Positions 42,898 to 53,397 of a DNA stretch of 64,000 nt are shown in pieces. Each line of letters starts with the position of its first letter. Position 1 is the first letter of the stretch. Origin of the DNA: Neovahlkampfia damariscottae (Eukaryota > Heterolobosea > Selenaionea > Neovahlkampfiida > Neovahlkampfiidae); the NCBI GenBank assembly GCA_016618085.1, contig JABLTG010000021.1, positions 93,536 through 157,535 on the forward strand. The letters are read 5' to 3'. The notes under the pieces were generated by a model. That model saw only the letters and a program-made list of their open reading frames with translations. It was not told the DNA's origin and did no database searches. The position numbers and the translations under genes are program-made.

Positions 42898-43200
42898 TTG
42901 ATGTCGATAATTCTCGACGTTGGAATTTGGTTCATTTATTTTTAATTTTCTAAACGAGATATTGTTGTTACAACTGTCCATGAGGCTTTACATCGGATGC
43001 CAAATTACTTCTTTTTGAACTTTTCATTTTGATTGATTTCAAGAGAATTATCTTTTCATTTATAAACATGTGAATTTATGCATTTAAAATCTTCGTTGAT
43101 AAATAGTGGGCTGTGAACAAGTGGATTAGAAGTTATTATTTTTATATTCTGTTCATAACAGCTCATTGATGAAAGCACTTTGATTGGTTAAAATTATCAA

Positions 43201-44197
43201 ATGGAAACATTATTCACTTACGACACAATACAAACAGCTTGTTGTATAGAATGGTCACCTCATGGAGACCGAACACAAGTATTATGTGGAACATATTTCC
43301 TGGAAAACCAAAAATCAAGAATAGGAAAAATAATTTCCTTTAAAAACGAAAAGTAAACACTTTCAGAAAAATTAATAATTCAGAAATACCTTAAAAGAAG
43401 ATAATATATTCGAAACAAGTGGTACTTTTGATTTAAAATGGTCATGGAATCATCCTTTAATTGGACAAGCAACTTCTGAAGGTGAAATCAATTTATTGGA
43501 TGAAAACTTGAAAATTAAAGAATCTTTGAATTTAAACAATGAAATGAGTTTGTCTTTGGATTGGAATTCAAGATTATTCAAAACAAAATCTGACGAAAAA
43601 ATTGCGGTTAGTCATTCAAATGGAACTATTTCTTTAACACAATTGACAACAGATAAATTTGAAATTCTTTCAAATTGGAAAGCACATGATTTTGAAGCTT
43701 GGATTACAGCCTTTAATTATCATGATACAAATCAATTATTTACAGGAGGTGATGATTCAATTTTTAAATCTTTTGATATTCGTTCAAATTCTGACAGTTT
43801 GATATTTAAATCAAAAGAGCACTATGCTGGTGTTTGTAGTATGCAATCACATCCTACAAATGAAAATTTGTTTGTCACTGGTAGTTATGATGAAAATGTG
43901 AGAATTTGGGATCTAAGAAAAATGAAATCACCAATCAAAATGTTGAATGTTTCTGGAGGTGTTTGGAGATTGAAATTCCATGAAAAAGATGAAAACTTAT
44001 TATTAGCTGCTTGTATGCATGATGGATTTAAGATACTGGATACAAAAGATGAATTGAAAATATTGCAGCATTATGAGAAACATGAATCATTGGCATATGG
44101 TGTGGATTGGTGTTTAAATGAAAAACAAGAAGGATTATCAATTTGTAGTTGCTCATTTTATGATCATTTACTCAATTTTTGGCGAATTAAAGAATAA
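43201..44197 (+). CDS. DPH7: Diphthine methyl ester hydrolase (WD40)
   Basis: Two exons (43201-43352, 43384-44197, 31-nt intron) encode 321 residues. WD40 repeats characteristic of DPH7/RRT2 are visible: AHDFEAWITAFN, FTGGDDSIFKSFDIR, HYAGVCSMQSHP, FVTGSYDENVRIWDLR, GGVWRLKFHE, ending in ATG-start-free FYDHLLNFWRIKE. DPH7 removes the methyl ester from diphthine during diphthamide synthesis on eEF2. The protein is somewhat short compared with human (452) and yeast (387). ATTGG is about 20 nt upstream of the ATG, which is preceded only by TCAA. Confidence 0.85.
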
Positions 44198-44357
44198 CAC
44201 AATGATAAACCAAATTTCAATAAAATTCGAAAAAATAGAAAATATAATATTTTTAATTCAAACTAAAATTTATTATATATTCAACCAATCAAATACATTT
44301 ATTGTTACAAATTTTTTCTCAACAAAAAATAAACAAAAAAAAATTGATTTATAAAAA

Positions 44358-45002
44358 ATGAGCAAACTAAGAAACTTAAAATACCATGAACAAAAATTAT
44401 TGAAAAAAGTTGATTTTTTATCATGGGAAACAGATGGAAATCAAGAATACAGAGCAAGAATTATCAAAGCAATTTCTAAATACAGACTCAGAGACCAAGA
44501 AGAATTTTTCAAGTAAAAGAATAAAAAAAAACTAAATAAAAACAAGATACCAAAAAATAGCAACTGAAGTTAATGAAGCAATAAAATCAATCAAAGGTTT
44601 ACCAGACACAGAAGAATATAAAGAATTCAAAAAATCAGAATTATCAAAAATATCATTAAAACTCTATCAAATGGGTATTTTAAGAGAACCAAATCATCCA
44701 TTAGATAAAAAGTTATTACCTGAACAATTTTGTAATAGAAGAATTTCTTATTTAATGTTTAAACAACATTATGCGGAAAGTGTAACTTTAGCAGCAAACT
44801 ACATTTCTCATGGACGTAAAAAAAAAATTAATCAAATTTTTAAACTCTTAAAGATATTAGAATTGGACCTGAAATTATTACAGATCCAGCATATTTAGTG
44901 ACTAGAAATTTAGAAGACTTTATAACATGGTCAGAAGGTTCAAATATCAAAAAATCAATTCTTAAATTTAATGATGAATATGATGATTATAATCAATATT
45001 AA
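44358..45002 (+). CDS. IMP3: IMP3, U3 snoRNP S4-domain protein
   Basis: Three exons encode about 190 residues. It starts [18 protein letters not shown], the invariant IMP3 beginning. Splicing the 34-nt intron near 44513-44546 and a second intron near 44818-44857 gives [20 protein letters not shown] and NLEDFITW, the S4 RNA-binding segment and C-terminus of IMP3. It acts in the small-subunit processome for 18S rRNA maturation in the nucleolus. CCAAT lies about 75 nt upstream. The stop is 15 bp from the stop of the convergent CDC6 gene. Confidence 0.93.
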
Positions 45003-45017
45003 TGAAATAAAAAACTT

Positions 45018-46525
45018 TTAATTCAGTATAAAATCGAAAATTTTTTTTTCTTTCAAAGCAAATTGAACATCTTTTTTTGTTACATTCAAAGAAAGTGTTG
45101 AGAGATTAAATTTTGTTTTTTTGTTTAATTTAATCATATTATATTCAACTAATGATTGACATCGATCCATAATTCCTGCTGAACTTAATGATAATTCAAC
45201 TGGAAAGTTTTTTGATTTCAATAATTTATTGTAATAAGAAATTAACTATGAAAATATTTTAGTTAGATTTTATCAATATTTACTGTTTCTATGGTGATTT
45301 CTTTGATTTTATCATCATCCAATAATTTAACACATGCACATAATAAAAATTGATTTTCTGTAGGAAGTGATGAAATTTGTTGTTCAATCGATTTGATAAC
45401 ATAATTCTTGAATATTTCATTAACAGTTTTCATTGTGACTTTTTCAATTTTTCCTGATAATAATAAATCAACAGCCTTTTTTGAAACATCCAATAATTTT
45501 CTTGCATCTCCTTCAGATTCTAATTTCCTTGCTATGAATTTAACAGCAGCACCATCGAACATATGTTCAATACCTGATGAATTTAATCTTTCTTTCAAGA
45601 TCAATTCAAATTGTTTTGAAGAATAAGGTAAAAATGAGACATGATGAATATCTTCATTAAAAAACTTCATTCCAATTTTTGATGATAAATCTGACATATT
45701 GGCGATTCCAATAAGTATCAATGACGAATTTTCATCAGATGACCATGAGAATAAATTCTCCAAAACATCATTTTTCTTTTGTTTTTGGAGCAATCTTTCA
45801 ATTTCATCCAAGATTAAAATATAAATTTTCTTTGAATTAATATCTTCTTCTTCTTTATCCAAATCTTCATATTGATCCAAATTATTACTTCCAATGAATA
45901 AATCCTCTAAAAATGATTCCATTGAATCATCAAAATTTTTTTCTTTTTTTGACTTCACCTCAGAAGCCAGTCTTTTATACAAATTTTTTGGTGTTGTTAA
46001 ATCCATACAATTGATATATATTCTTTGACAATTTTCATCTGAAACTTTTTTTAAAATTGTATTAATCACTAAAGTCTTTCCTGTTCCTGGTCTGCCTGTT
46101 ACTAATAGACCTTTTCCTTTTCTTGTGAAAATACCATTAGATATGATTTCAGAAATAGTTTCTGTTTCATTTTCCCTACCAAAAATAGTTTCAGGTGATA
46201 AAGATCTTGAAAGTTGTTCTCTTGCTTTTGCTAATCTTCTAATTTTTTCTTGAAGTTTCATTTTTGGTTGATTTTCAATAGTCGTGTTTTCTTGAAGTAC
46301 ATATAAATCTTTTTGTTCCATTAAAAAAGGATTTGTTTCTTTAACTCTTTGTATTGTTTTTACATTTTTTAAATTTTTTAAAGGTGTTTCATCTGTCGAA
46401 ATTTCTTTTATTTTTTTTGTTTTTGGTTCTTCTTTGGATTCAAATGTCTCATTAATTTTTCTTTTAATTCCATTTTTTCTATTTTTTCGACTTCTAATAG
46501 GAGTTGATCCTTGTAATGTTTGCAT
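45018..46525 (-). CDS. CDC6: CDC6, replication-licensing AAA+ ATPase
   Basis: The first in-frame ATG is 46525 (MQTLQGSTPIRSRKNRK). The Lys/Arg-rich N-terminus contains CDK-type sites (STPIR, ETPLK, LSPE). Walker A is GRPGTGKT, Walker B is ILILDEIERLL, sensor 1 is LIGIANMSDLSSK, and sensor 2 is near ESEGDARKLLDVSKKAVD. A 38-nt intron near 45247-45284 leads into the winged-helix domain (SLSSAGIMDRCQSL). The length of about 480 residues fits CDC6 rather than ORC1 (no BAH domain). CDC6 loads the MCM helicase at origins. It shares a short promoter with the E2F gene on the opposite strand. Confidence 0.9.
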
Positions 46526-46599
46526 CTTTTTTTTTTGAGCCAAAAAGTTTTAACGGAATAAAATAACCAATCAAACTCTATTATTTATTGACCAATAAG
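46526..46599. promoter_or_regulatory. Shared CDC6 / E2F bidirectional promoter
   Basis: Only 74 bp separate the two ATGs. It contains two CCAAT boxes near 46567 and 46592, the second six nt from the E2F start, and no clear E2F consensus. Confidence 0.55.
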
Positions 46600-47648
46600 A
46601 TGTCTCAAAAACTTTCACAAGAATTGCATGAAGAAGGTTTGAATAAATTGATTTTTTTATATTTGAAAGGACTTTTAAGTCACATTATAGAAAATGAAGA
46701 AGAGGATAACACACCAAACTTTTTTGAAGATACATCACAAAATTATCAAGAATCACAGGATAGTCAGAGATCTGTTGAATCTTCAAAATCAAATCAGCGT
46801 TATGACAGTTCTTTATCACTTTTAACACAAAAATTTGTTGGATTAATTCATAAATCTGATCAAGGTATTTTAGATTTAAATGAAGCGGCGGTAATTTTGA
46901 ATGTTCAAAAAAGAAGAATTTACGACATCACCAATGTGTTGGAAGGTGTTGGTTTAATTGAAAAAAATGCGAAAAACAATATAAAATGGAGGTTTTTATT
47001 TTTTTCTAATTTTTAAACGAAATTTTAGAGGATCAACTAATACACTGTTTCAAGCAACAACTGAATTAGATTTTGACGGTCCAGATGACCTCAAAGAAAC
47101 AGAAGATGAAATTCAAGATTTACTAATGGAAGGACAAGAGTTGGATATTCAAATCAACCAACAATTACAAACCAATGCTTTAAAAGAAGAATCTCTTTCT
47201 GTAACACATAATGATATAAAAAATCTCTCTTTTCTGAGAGACCAAACGATTTTATCAATAAAAGCACCTCAAGGAACGACACTTGAAATTCCTGAAGAAG
47301 GTGGAAAAAAAAAAAAATTAACGGTTTTTAAAAGGTTCAGAGTTTACAAATCTTAGGTATGAGATTTATTTGAATTCAGAAGGAAAACCTATTAAAGTTG
47401 GTTTGCTGAGCACAGAAGAGATTTTACCAACACCAAGTTCAAATGATACACAAATAAACTCAAATAGTTCTCTATTGAATTCACCAAGTAGTATTCATTT
47501 TGGAAGTCAAAGTACGAATATTTCATTACCAAAATCTATTTTTGATAATGATTTCTTATTTGAAATGAATGAAACAGAGGGTATTTCTGATTTCTATGTA
47601 GAAGATTTTGAACCTAATAATTTATTGGATTTCAATAATTTCAAATAA
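46600..47648 (+). CDS. E2F: E2F transcription factor, classical type
   Basis: Three exons with introns after KWR (near 46987) and after IPEE (near 47301). The DNA-binding domain is canonical: [20 protein letters not shown], then [18 protein letters not shown] and NIKWRG. The dimerisation region follows ([20 protein letters not shown], as in animal and plant E2F). The C-terminus has [16 protein letters not shown], close to the pocket-protein (Rb) binding motif ...EGISDLFD. So this looks like an activator E2F controlled by an Rb-like protein and needing a DP partner (not in this window). It is head-to-head with CDC6, a known E2F target in other eukaryotes. Confidence 0.92.
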
Positions 47649-47729
47649 ATTTTGTATGTTTGTATATTATTATTATTGGTTTATTTTTTTTTTTTGTTTC
47701 TGAGTTTGTATTGTTTTGATTTTAGTTTC

Positions 47730-48401
47730 ATGAAAGGAAAATTTATTAGTGATAGAGTTATAGAAGCATGTGGTAAAGAATTAACAATAAAACAAAATTT
47801 AAGTGATGATATTGAACATGGAGGTTCTGTATGGGATGCAGCAATTGTTTTAGCTAAATATTTTGAAAATGAAGATATTTTTCCAAAAGGTTATTTTTCA
47901 AACAAAAAAATACTTGAATTAGGTTCTGGAAATGGATACTTAGGTCTTGTTTTATGTTTACTTGAAGCTAAAAATGTTTTAATGACCGACAGAAAAAATT
48001 TATTACCTTTAATAGAAGAGAACATCAAAATAAACAATTTTGAAAATGAAATTGGAAAGAGAGTTTTTATGAAAGAATTAGATTGGGGTGTCACAAAACT
48101 TGATGAAAAATTTGATATTATTGTTGCATCTGATTGTATTTATGACAAAAAAGAAATGTAAGTAAAACTGAAATTAAAACAGAAAAGGTGGATGGAATTT
48201 GCTCAAGCCTTGATAGATTTAGCAAGTGAGGATACACTGATTATAATATCTTACGAAAATAGATCAGATATTGACGCAGGATTCTTTCCGTTCATCAAAA
48301 AAAAAAATTTTTGTGTGAAAAAAATTGAACAAGAAGATTTAGATGAATTTTGGCGTTGTGAAGACATCAACGTCTTTCATTTAACAAAAAAGAAAAAATA
48401 G
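47730..48401 (+). CDS. METTL21-like protein lysine methyltransferase
   Basis: Two exons (30-nt intron near 48158-48187) encode about 213 residues. The family W motif GGSVWDAAIVLAKY, SAM-binding motif ILELGSGNGYLGLVL, and the acidic-loop motif VASDCIYDKKEM match the METTL21/METTL23 group of lysine methyltransferases that modify chaperones and translation factors. The end (FWRCEDINVFHLTKKKK) is lysine-rich. The exact substrate is not predictable. Confidence 0.8.
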
Positions 48402-48417
48402 ATTCATTTATCTAATT

Positions 48418-49533
48418 TTACTTTTTTGATGTTTGCTGAAAATTCATGAAATCATTCATTGCTTGACTATTTGAACTTTTAGGTTTTGGAGGTGGAGATC
48501 TTGCTCTTTTTCTTGATTCATTTGAAAATGAACCTCTTCCTCCATGTGAACTACCAAATTGTCTACTACTTTTACCATCATGTTTTTTTGTACTTTCTTT
48601 TTTGATCCACTGTATTTCACCTTCTTGTTTGTCTCTTCCATCATCTCTTCTTCTTCCCCTTTGAATTTTTAAAACCTCCTCTTCTATCACCACCACGACC
48701 TCTTCCTCTACTTCCACGATCATTACCACCTCTCCCACGCCCACTACCTCTGAATGAAGAAAATCCTCTTCCACGAGAACCAAATAAACTCGATAATCCA
48801 TTTTTTTCACGAAGAGTACGTAGAAATTCCAATCTATTAATCATTCATTAGAAACATAGTTTTCAAACTTTTCTTCAATTTCAATTAATTCATTTTTATC
48901 ATTCTTTGATTCATTATCTTTATAAAGTTTCATAAAAATCTCCATCTCCTCTTTTTTTTTAAATTCAATATAAGATTCTCTTCTCCATTCACCATCTTTT
49001 TTTCTTATTCTTACAGATTCTAAATTTGGTTTTAAATCACAATTTGGTAAATCTGTAAATATCAATGATATACCAATCTTTATGTTTTCAATAATTTCTT
49101 CATTTGTTTTTGAATTCCAACTGAAAGGTAAATTTTTAAAAATTAATGATCTTGAATCTCGATCTAAATCTTTTGGAGGATTTAATCTTCTAACTCTTCC
49201 TTTTCTGACTTTTAAAAATTCAGATCCTTTAAACTCTTTTTCATAAAATTCTGCAACATTGAAATTTGAATCTTCTTTTAAAACTAATTGAAGGAATGAT
49301 TTCAAACGATTGAAAGTTAATAACACACTAATATCGACATCTACAAGTTTTAGAAATTGTTTCTAAGACTTTTACAGCCATCTTCATTTTCTCGAACTTT
49401 TTGTTTTAGAAAATTGTCATATGGTAAATTTGATTTTTTTTTGTTCATTTTCATTTATTTCTACAGTTGATATTTCTTTTATATCGTCATCTTCAATTTG
49501 GATGATTTTTGGTTCTTCGTTTTCTTCCATCAT
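48418..49533 (-). CDS. La-motif RNA-binding protein (La/LARP type)
   Basis: A multi-exon gene. The La motif reads SNLPYDNFLKQKVRENEDG, then after a 35-nt intron YVDISVLLTFNRLKSFLQL, and ends at KGRVRRLNPP. An RRM follows (RSLIFKNLPF...RRESYIEFK). A second 35-nt intron (with TTCTAAT branch) leads to KLEFLRTLREKNG, an RGG-rich region (GSRGRGFSSFRGSGRGRGG), a further probable 31-nt intron, and a basic tail (RKRARSPPPKPKSSN). The N-terminus is uncertain: an acidic start at 49533 is separated from the La motif by one base at a nine-A run, while ATG codons at 49454/49448 are in frame. La proteins protect RNA polymerase III transcripts. Confidence 0.75.
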
Positions 49534-49599
49534 TTTTTTTTAAGGATTTGGCTTTGATTGGTTATTATTATTATGAATCTTGAAAAATGAAATTGAATT

Positions 49600-50678
49600 T
49601 TATTTTGTTTTTGGTAAATCATGTAAAGCAACACAAACACATGCTTTTTGATGTCCTTTATAAGTTTTGATTGAATCACCTTTTGAAATATCCCATAACT
49701 TAGCAGTGCCATCACTTGAACAAGAAACTAAATAAGCAGAATCTGATGAAAAAGCAGCATCCCAAACCCATCTTTTATGCTCTTTCAATTCTTTTTTTAA
49801 TTTTCCTTCGAAATCCCAAACACGAATAGTATAATCAGCAGAAGTAGTTACAATCTTTTAAAAAAATGAAAATTTGAAACATCTTACGTATTGTAAATTT
49901 GGACTTATAAGACATTTTAAAATATAATTTGAATGTGCTTCAAAAGATAGGAGTAATTCTAACTTTGAATCTTTGTAATTCCAAATGTCAACCATTCCTT
50001 TGTTATTTGCTGAAACAACGAAATTACCAACTGATGATATACTTCTTATACCTACTGAACCATGTAAATTTTTTTCAAAAACACATTCATCTTTTGTTAA
50101 ATCATAAATGGAGATTTTTCCATCTTCTTCGCCTGCTATTAACTCTGCTTGATTCTTATAAAGACATAATGCATTAACAGATGATTTCAATTGATACTTT
50201 TTTTTACAACTTAAACTTTCTATTTGTGAATTTTGTTAACAAATGAAATTATGAATTACTCAAATCCCAAATACGAATTGTTTTATCTTCACTTCCAGAG
50301 TATATCTATTGTTTTTTAAATATGATTGAATTTTGATTTACCCTTTGAAAATTATTTTTTTTTTCTTCTTTTACCATTTATCCTGTTTTTGAAAACCTAA
50401 AGCCATAATGTTACCAGTATGACCTTCAAATGAAGCAATAGGTTGTTGACTATTACTATCAATTGAATATAATCTTATAACTAAATGAGAACCACTTGCC
50501 AAAATATCTTTGTTGTTTGAAATGGCAAGACAATTTACTTGTGAGTCATTGAATTGTATTGTTTGATAACACACACTTGAAATTTAGTTTTTATTGTTTT
50601 TTACGTTGATGTTGCTTCCCAAAATTTAACAGTATGGTCATAACTTGCTGTCACCAACACCACTTGAGAATTACTCAT
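49600..50678 (-). CDS. LST8: LST8, WD40 subunit of TOR complexes
   Basis: About four short introns interrupt a gene starting MSNSQVVLVTASYDHTVKFW. Successive WD40 repeats (QVNCLAISNNKDILASGSH, VNALCLYKNQAELIAGEEDG, GSVGIRSISSVGNFVVSANN) end with HKRWVWDAAFSSDSAYLVSC and KLWDISKGDSIKTYKGHQKA, the diagnostic end of LST8/GbetaL. LST8 stabilises the TOR kinase domain in TORC1 and TORC2. ATTGG lies within 10 nt of the start. A duplicated promoter-like sequence lies just upstream at 50711-50760. Confidence 0.9.
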
Positions 50679-50710
50679 TTTGTTTTTTTATTGGTCAATA
50701 TGAAAAATGA

Positions 50711-50760
50711 ATGTTATTGAAAATGTGAACAGAAATTGGAATTGGAAGAATAAATCTAAA
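50711..50760 (+). repeat. Duplicated promoter-like segment, copy 1
   Basis: About 50 bp identical, apart from a missing internal block of about 22 bp, to 51796-51868. Shared parts are ATGTTATTGAAAATGTGAAC plus AGAAATTGGAATT and GGAAGAATAAATCTAAA. It contains ATTGG. Confidence 0.7.
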
Positions 50761-50786
50761 TATTTTGTATTATATAAATTTATAAA

Positions 50787-50912
50787 ATGTCGTATTGGGT
50801 AGTAATGAAAGTATCAAGATTAAATGAAAATTACAAGAAATTATTGATCGACCGCTTTGTACTCAAAAAATTTTTTTTCAAAACTAATATTTATTTCAAA
50901 TCAAAAAGTTAA
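50787..50912 (+). CDS. Short orphan frame behind the duplicated promoter segment
   Basis: A 41-codon frame (MSYWVVMKVSRLNENYKKLL...) begins 27 nt after promoter-like copy 1, the same spacing seen between copy 2 and the ADP-ribosylhydrolase ATG. No homology is recognised. It could be a small gene or a chance frame. Confidence 0.25.
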   Translation: MSYWVVMKVSRLNENYKKLLIDRFVLKKFFFKTNIYFKSKS

Positions 50913-50949
50913 GACTTGCCATACTTACACAAGAGACTTGATGCGATGT

Positions 50950-51248
50950 TCAATAAAAATTCTTTGTGAGAAAGAGGAAATGACTTGGTGTTTCTGTAAA
51001 CCAAAAAAGCATTTGTTAAAAATGATTTGTAAATAAGCATCAGCCTATGTACCTTCAACAGTAGCATGTCTATGAGGATTCAAGTATTTGGTGTATAAAG
51101 CATTGAAGTTATCTGCTTTGTTTTTGTGGCTATCATAAAAATTTAAAACTTTTTTTGCTTGTTCTACAGTCACATTCTTGGTAGCTTGAACTTTGAAAGC
51201 ATTTGTAACATGATTAACTTTCTTCCTACTATATGTTGGAAACAACAT
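50950..51248 (-). CDS. Small hypothetical protein
   Basis: Two exons (51248-51053, 50993-50950) over a 59-nt intron encode 79 residues: MLFPTYSRKKVNHVTNAFKV...NFYDSHKNKADNFNALY. It is basic, with no signal peptide or known motif. A CCAAT box lies about 18 nt upstream, supporting transcription. Function unknown. Confidence 0.45.
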
Positions 51249-51290
51249 CGATAATAATCCAATTATTGGTAAAGTTAGTGGTAGAGTGAT

Positions 51291-51692
51291 TTATTTTAAA
51301 TTTATCATTTTTTTGAGTGCTTCCAATTCTTCTCGTTTTTTGAGAATAGACTGATTCAAATCTTCCTCTATCTCTCGCACAATTTATCAGACAATTGTTC
51401 CAAGAATTCACTCAATACAAATGTCGTCTTTCATTTTTTTCTTTAAACATGTTTCAATCAATTGTTTCAAAGTTTTTTTTGTTCTGTCTTGAATGTTTGG
51501 TACAATTGAAAATCACTGAGTTTTGTGTATCAATGAGATTGCACTTTTTTCAAATCCATGTTGATTGGTCCAACTTCTGATCGGACTATTATGCCAAACC
51601 AACTTCACTTCCGCACAAAATTTTTTTGGTTCCACTGAATCAACATTCTTGAATGTCGATAATTTGACCATGTCCTTTTCAAATAATGGCAT
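51291..51692 (-). pseudogene. Fragmentary OB-fold/coiled-coil gene, no consistent splice model
   Basis: From ATG 51692 the frame reads MPLFEKDMVKLSTFKNV, then AEVKLVWHNSPIRSWTNQHG, which recalls RPA-type OB folds. A 33-nt intron continues it with KKTLKQLIETCLKKKMKDD. Two more coherent pieces (FVLSEFLEQLSDKLCER and EIEEDLNQSILKKREELEAL...MINLK) follow, but in other frames, ending in TAA at 51291. I could not join all pieces with GT...AG introns, so it is either a gene with an unusual splice pattern or a decayed one. Confidence 0.35.
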
Positions 51693-51795
51693 GGATCTTG
51701 ATGTGAATGGTGAAATATTTGCACTTGAAACAAATACATCTTCTTTCTTGGAATTCTCTGTTCTGATTGGTCAACGGTTCTCAACAGAAGAACTC

Positions 51796-51868
51796 ATGTT
51801 ATTGAAAATGTGAACAGAAATTGGAATTTTGTTCCTGAAAATATTTTGATTGGAAGAATAAATCTAAA
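51796..51868 (+). repeat. Duplicated promoter-like segment, copy 2
   Basis: The longer version of the segment at 50711-50760. It lies 20 nt before the ADP-ribosylhydrolase ATG and contains two ATTGG boxes. Confidence 0.7.
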
Positions 51869-51887
51869 AATAAAACAAATTTTGAAC

Positions 51888-53276
51888 ATGAACAAAACGT
51901 TGGGTGTTGATTACTTTACAAATGACAAAGAAGAAGACAGGGTAATTGGTTCAATACTCACTGTAATGATTGGTGATATATTAGGAGCAGGAGTGGAAGG
52001 ACATGGTTCAACAACTATATCAAAATATTATTCATCAGGTGTAACAGATTTTATTTCTGCAGCTCATATGGGTATTTATGAATTAGGTGAAAGATATGGA
52101 ATGTACACAGATGATACAAATTCAACACTTGCTTTAGCCACGTCATTAGTTCAAAAACAATATTTAGATGCAAAACATTGCGCAGAAAGTTATTCAAAAT
52201 TTTATTTCACAGAACCAAAAAGAGGATACCCAGATAGTGCTCAAAAAGTTCTTTATGGAATCAAAAATGGAATGGATTATAAAAAAACGGGTACTATTGC
52301 ATTTCAAGATGGATCTTATGCAAATGGAGGAGCAATGAGAATAACTCCGATAGGATTAGCATTTAGAAATGCAACTGATGATATTTTATATGAAGCATGT
52401 CGTCTGGCAATAATTTCTTCTCATGTTCATCCTGAAGCGATTGATGGAGCATATATCATTGTTAAATGTATTCAATTTGGGCTTTCATTTGATTCAAAAA
52501 AAGGCCTTGATGAAATCAAATTCCTCAAAGCAATGAAATCTTCAGCCAAAACAGAAGAAATGAAAAAGAGAATTGAAAACTTGATTAAATCGTTTAGAAA
52601 TGGAGATTCAGATGAAAAGGCTCTTCAAAAAATTTCAGGTTCTTTTCAAATTCGAGCTGTTGAAGCTGTTCCTGTTGTGCTTTGGGGTTTCATAAAATAC
52701 TGGAAAAATCCAGAAGAAGCATTGATAAAAATGATAGGATTTGGAGGAGACACAGATACAACTGCATGTATTCTTGGAGGTATTTTAGGATCAATTCATG
52801 GAACTAGTTGGATACCACATCGTTGGTTTGACAATATGGAGAATGGTAAATTTGGAAGGGATTATTGTATTGAAATGGGAAGACATTTGTTTGATTTAAA
52901 TTTAAAAGATTTTGAAAAAATAAAATCAGTTCAACTAAAAGAAAAAGGAAATGAATATTATGTCAAACAAGAATTCAAAAGTGCATTTGAAAACTACATT
53001 GAAGCATTAAAAGATGTTGATTTAACAAGAAAGTTGAAGATTGATTTATATTCAAATTGTGCTCAATGTAAAGTGAAATTGAATGAATTTGAAGATGCTG
53101 TTAAATTTGCAGATGAATGCTTATCAATTGATTCAAAGCATCTCAAATCTATTCATAACAAATCGTTTTCACTTTTGAAATTAGAAAAATATACAGAAGC
53201 TATGAAAGTCTGTGAAATTGGACTAGAAATTGACTCAGAAGATGAAAAGTTGAAAAAATTGAAAATCTTATTTTGA
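51888..53276 (+). CDS. ADP-ribosylglycohydrolase fused to TPR repeats
   Basis: The first ATG (51888) gives 462 residues; the frame is open upstream but without an ATG. The enzyme part shows the ARH/ADPRS motifs: IGDILGAGVEG, MYTDDTNSTLALATSLV, NGGAMRITPIGL, SSHVHPEAIDGA and GFGGDTDTTACILGGILGS. The TDDT and GGDTDTT sets hold the two magnesium ions in this family, which removes ADP-ribose from proteins. From about residue 350 there are TPR helices (LKEKGNEYYVKQEFKSAFEN, then YSNCAQCKVKLNEFEDAVKF), of the Hsp70/Hsp90-binding co-chaperone style. The fusion suggests the hydrolase is recruited by a chaperone or protein tail, an inference. The enzyme domain looks catalytically complete. Confidence 0.85.
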   Translation: MNKTLGVDYFTNDKEEDRVIGSILTVMIGDILGAGVEGHGSTTISKYYSSGVTDFISAAHMGIYELGERYGMYTDDTNSTLALATSLVQKQYLDAKHCAESYSKFYFTEPKRGYPDSAQKVLYGIKNGMDYKKTGTIAFQDGSYANGGAMRITPIGLAFRNATDDILYEACRLAIISSHVHPEAIDGAYIIVKCIQFGLSFDSKKGLDEIKFLKAMKSSAKTEEMKKRIENLIKSFRNGDSDEKALQKISGSFQIRAVEAVPVVLWGFIKYWKNPEEALIKMIGFGGDTDTTACILGGILGSIHGTSWIPHRWFDNMENGKFGRDYCIEMGRHLFDLNLKDFEKIKSVQLKEKGNEYYVKQEFKSAFENYIEALKDVDLTRKLKIDLYSNCAQCKVKLNEFEDAVKFADECLSIDSKHLKSIHNKSFSLLKLEKYTEAMKVCEIGLEIDSEDEKLKKLKILF

Positions 53277-53397
53277 ATCTGTCCAAAAATAGTTAATGTC
53301 TTTTAATTGGTTATTAACTTTTCCAAAAAGGGCAGGGCAATTTCTAATAAATGTTAGAAGGATTATTTGATTGGTCACATTTTATTTTTTATCCAGA

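Noticed and set aside
49330-49450. Apparent frameshift in the La motif
   Set aside because: A 35-nt GTAAAA...TGTAG intron restores NEDG-YVDISVLLTFNRLK exactly, so no frameshift is needed there.
51565-51813. 82-codon plus-strand frame before the ADP-ribosylhydrolase
   Set aside because: The minus strand gives a more protein-like reading (RPA-like segment), and the plus frame starts without ATG.
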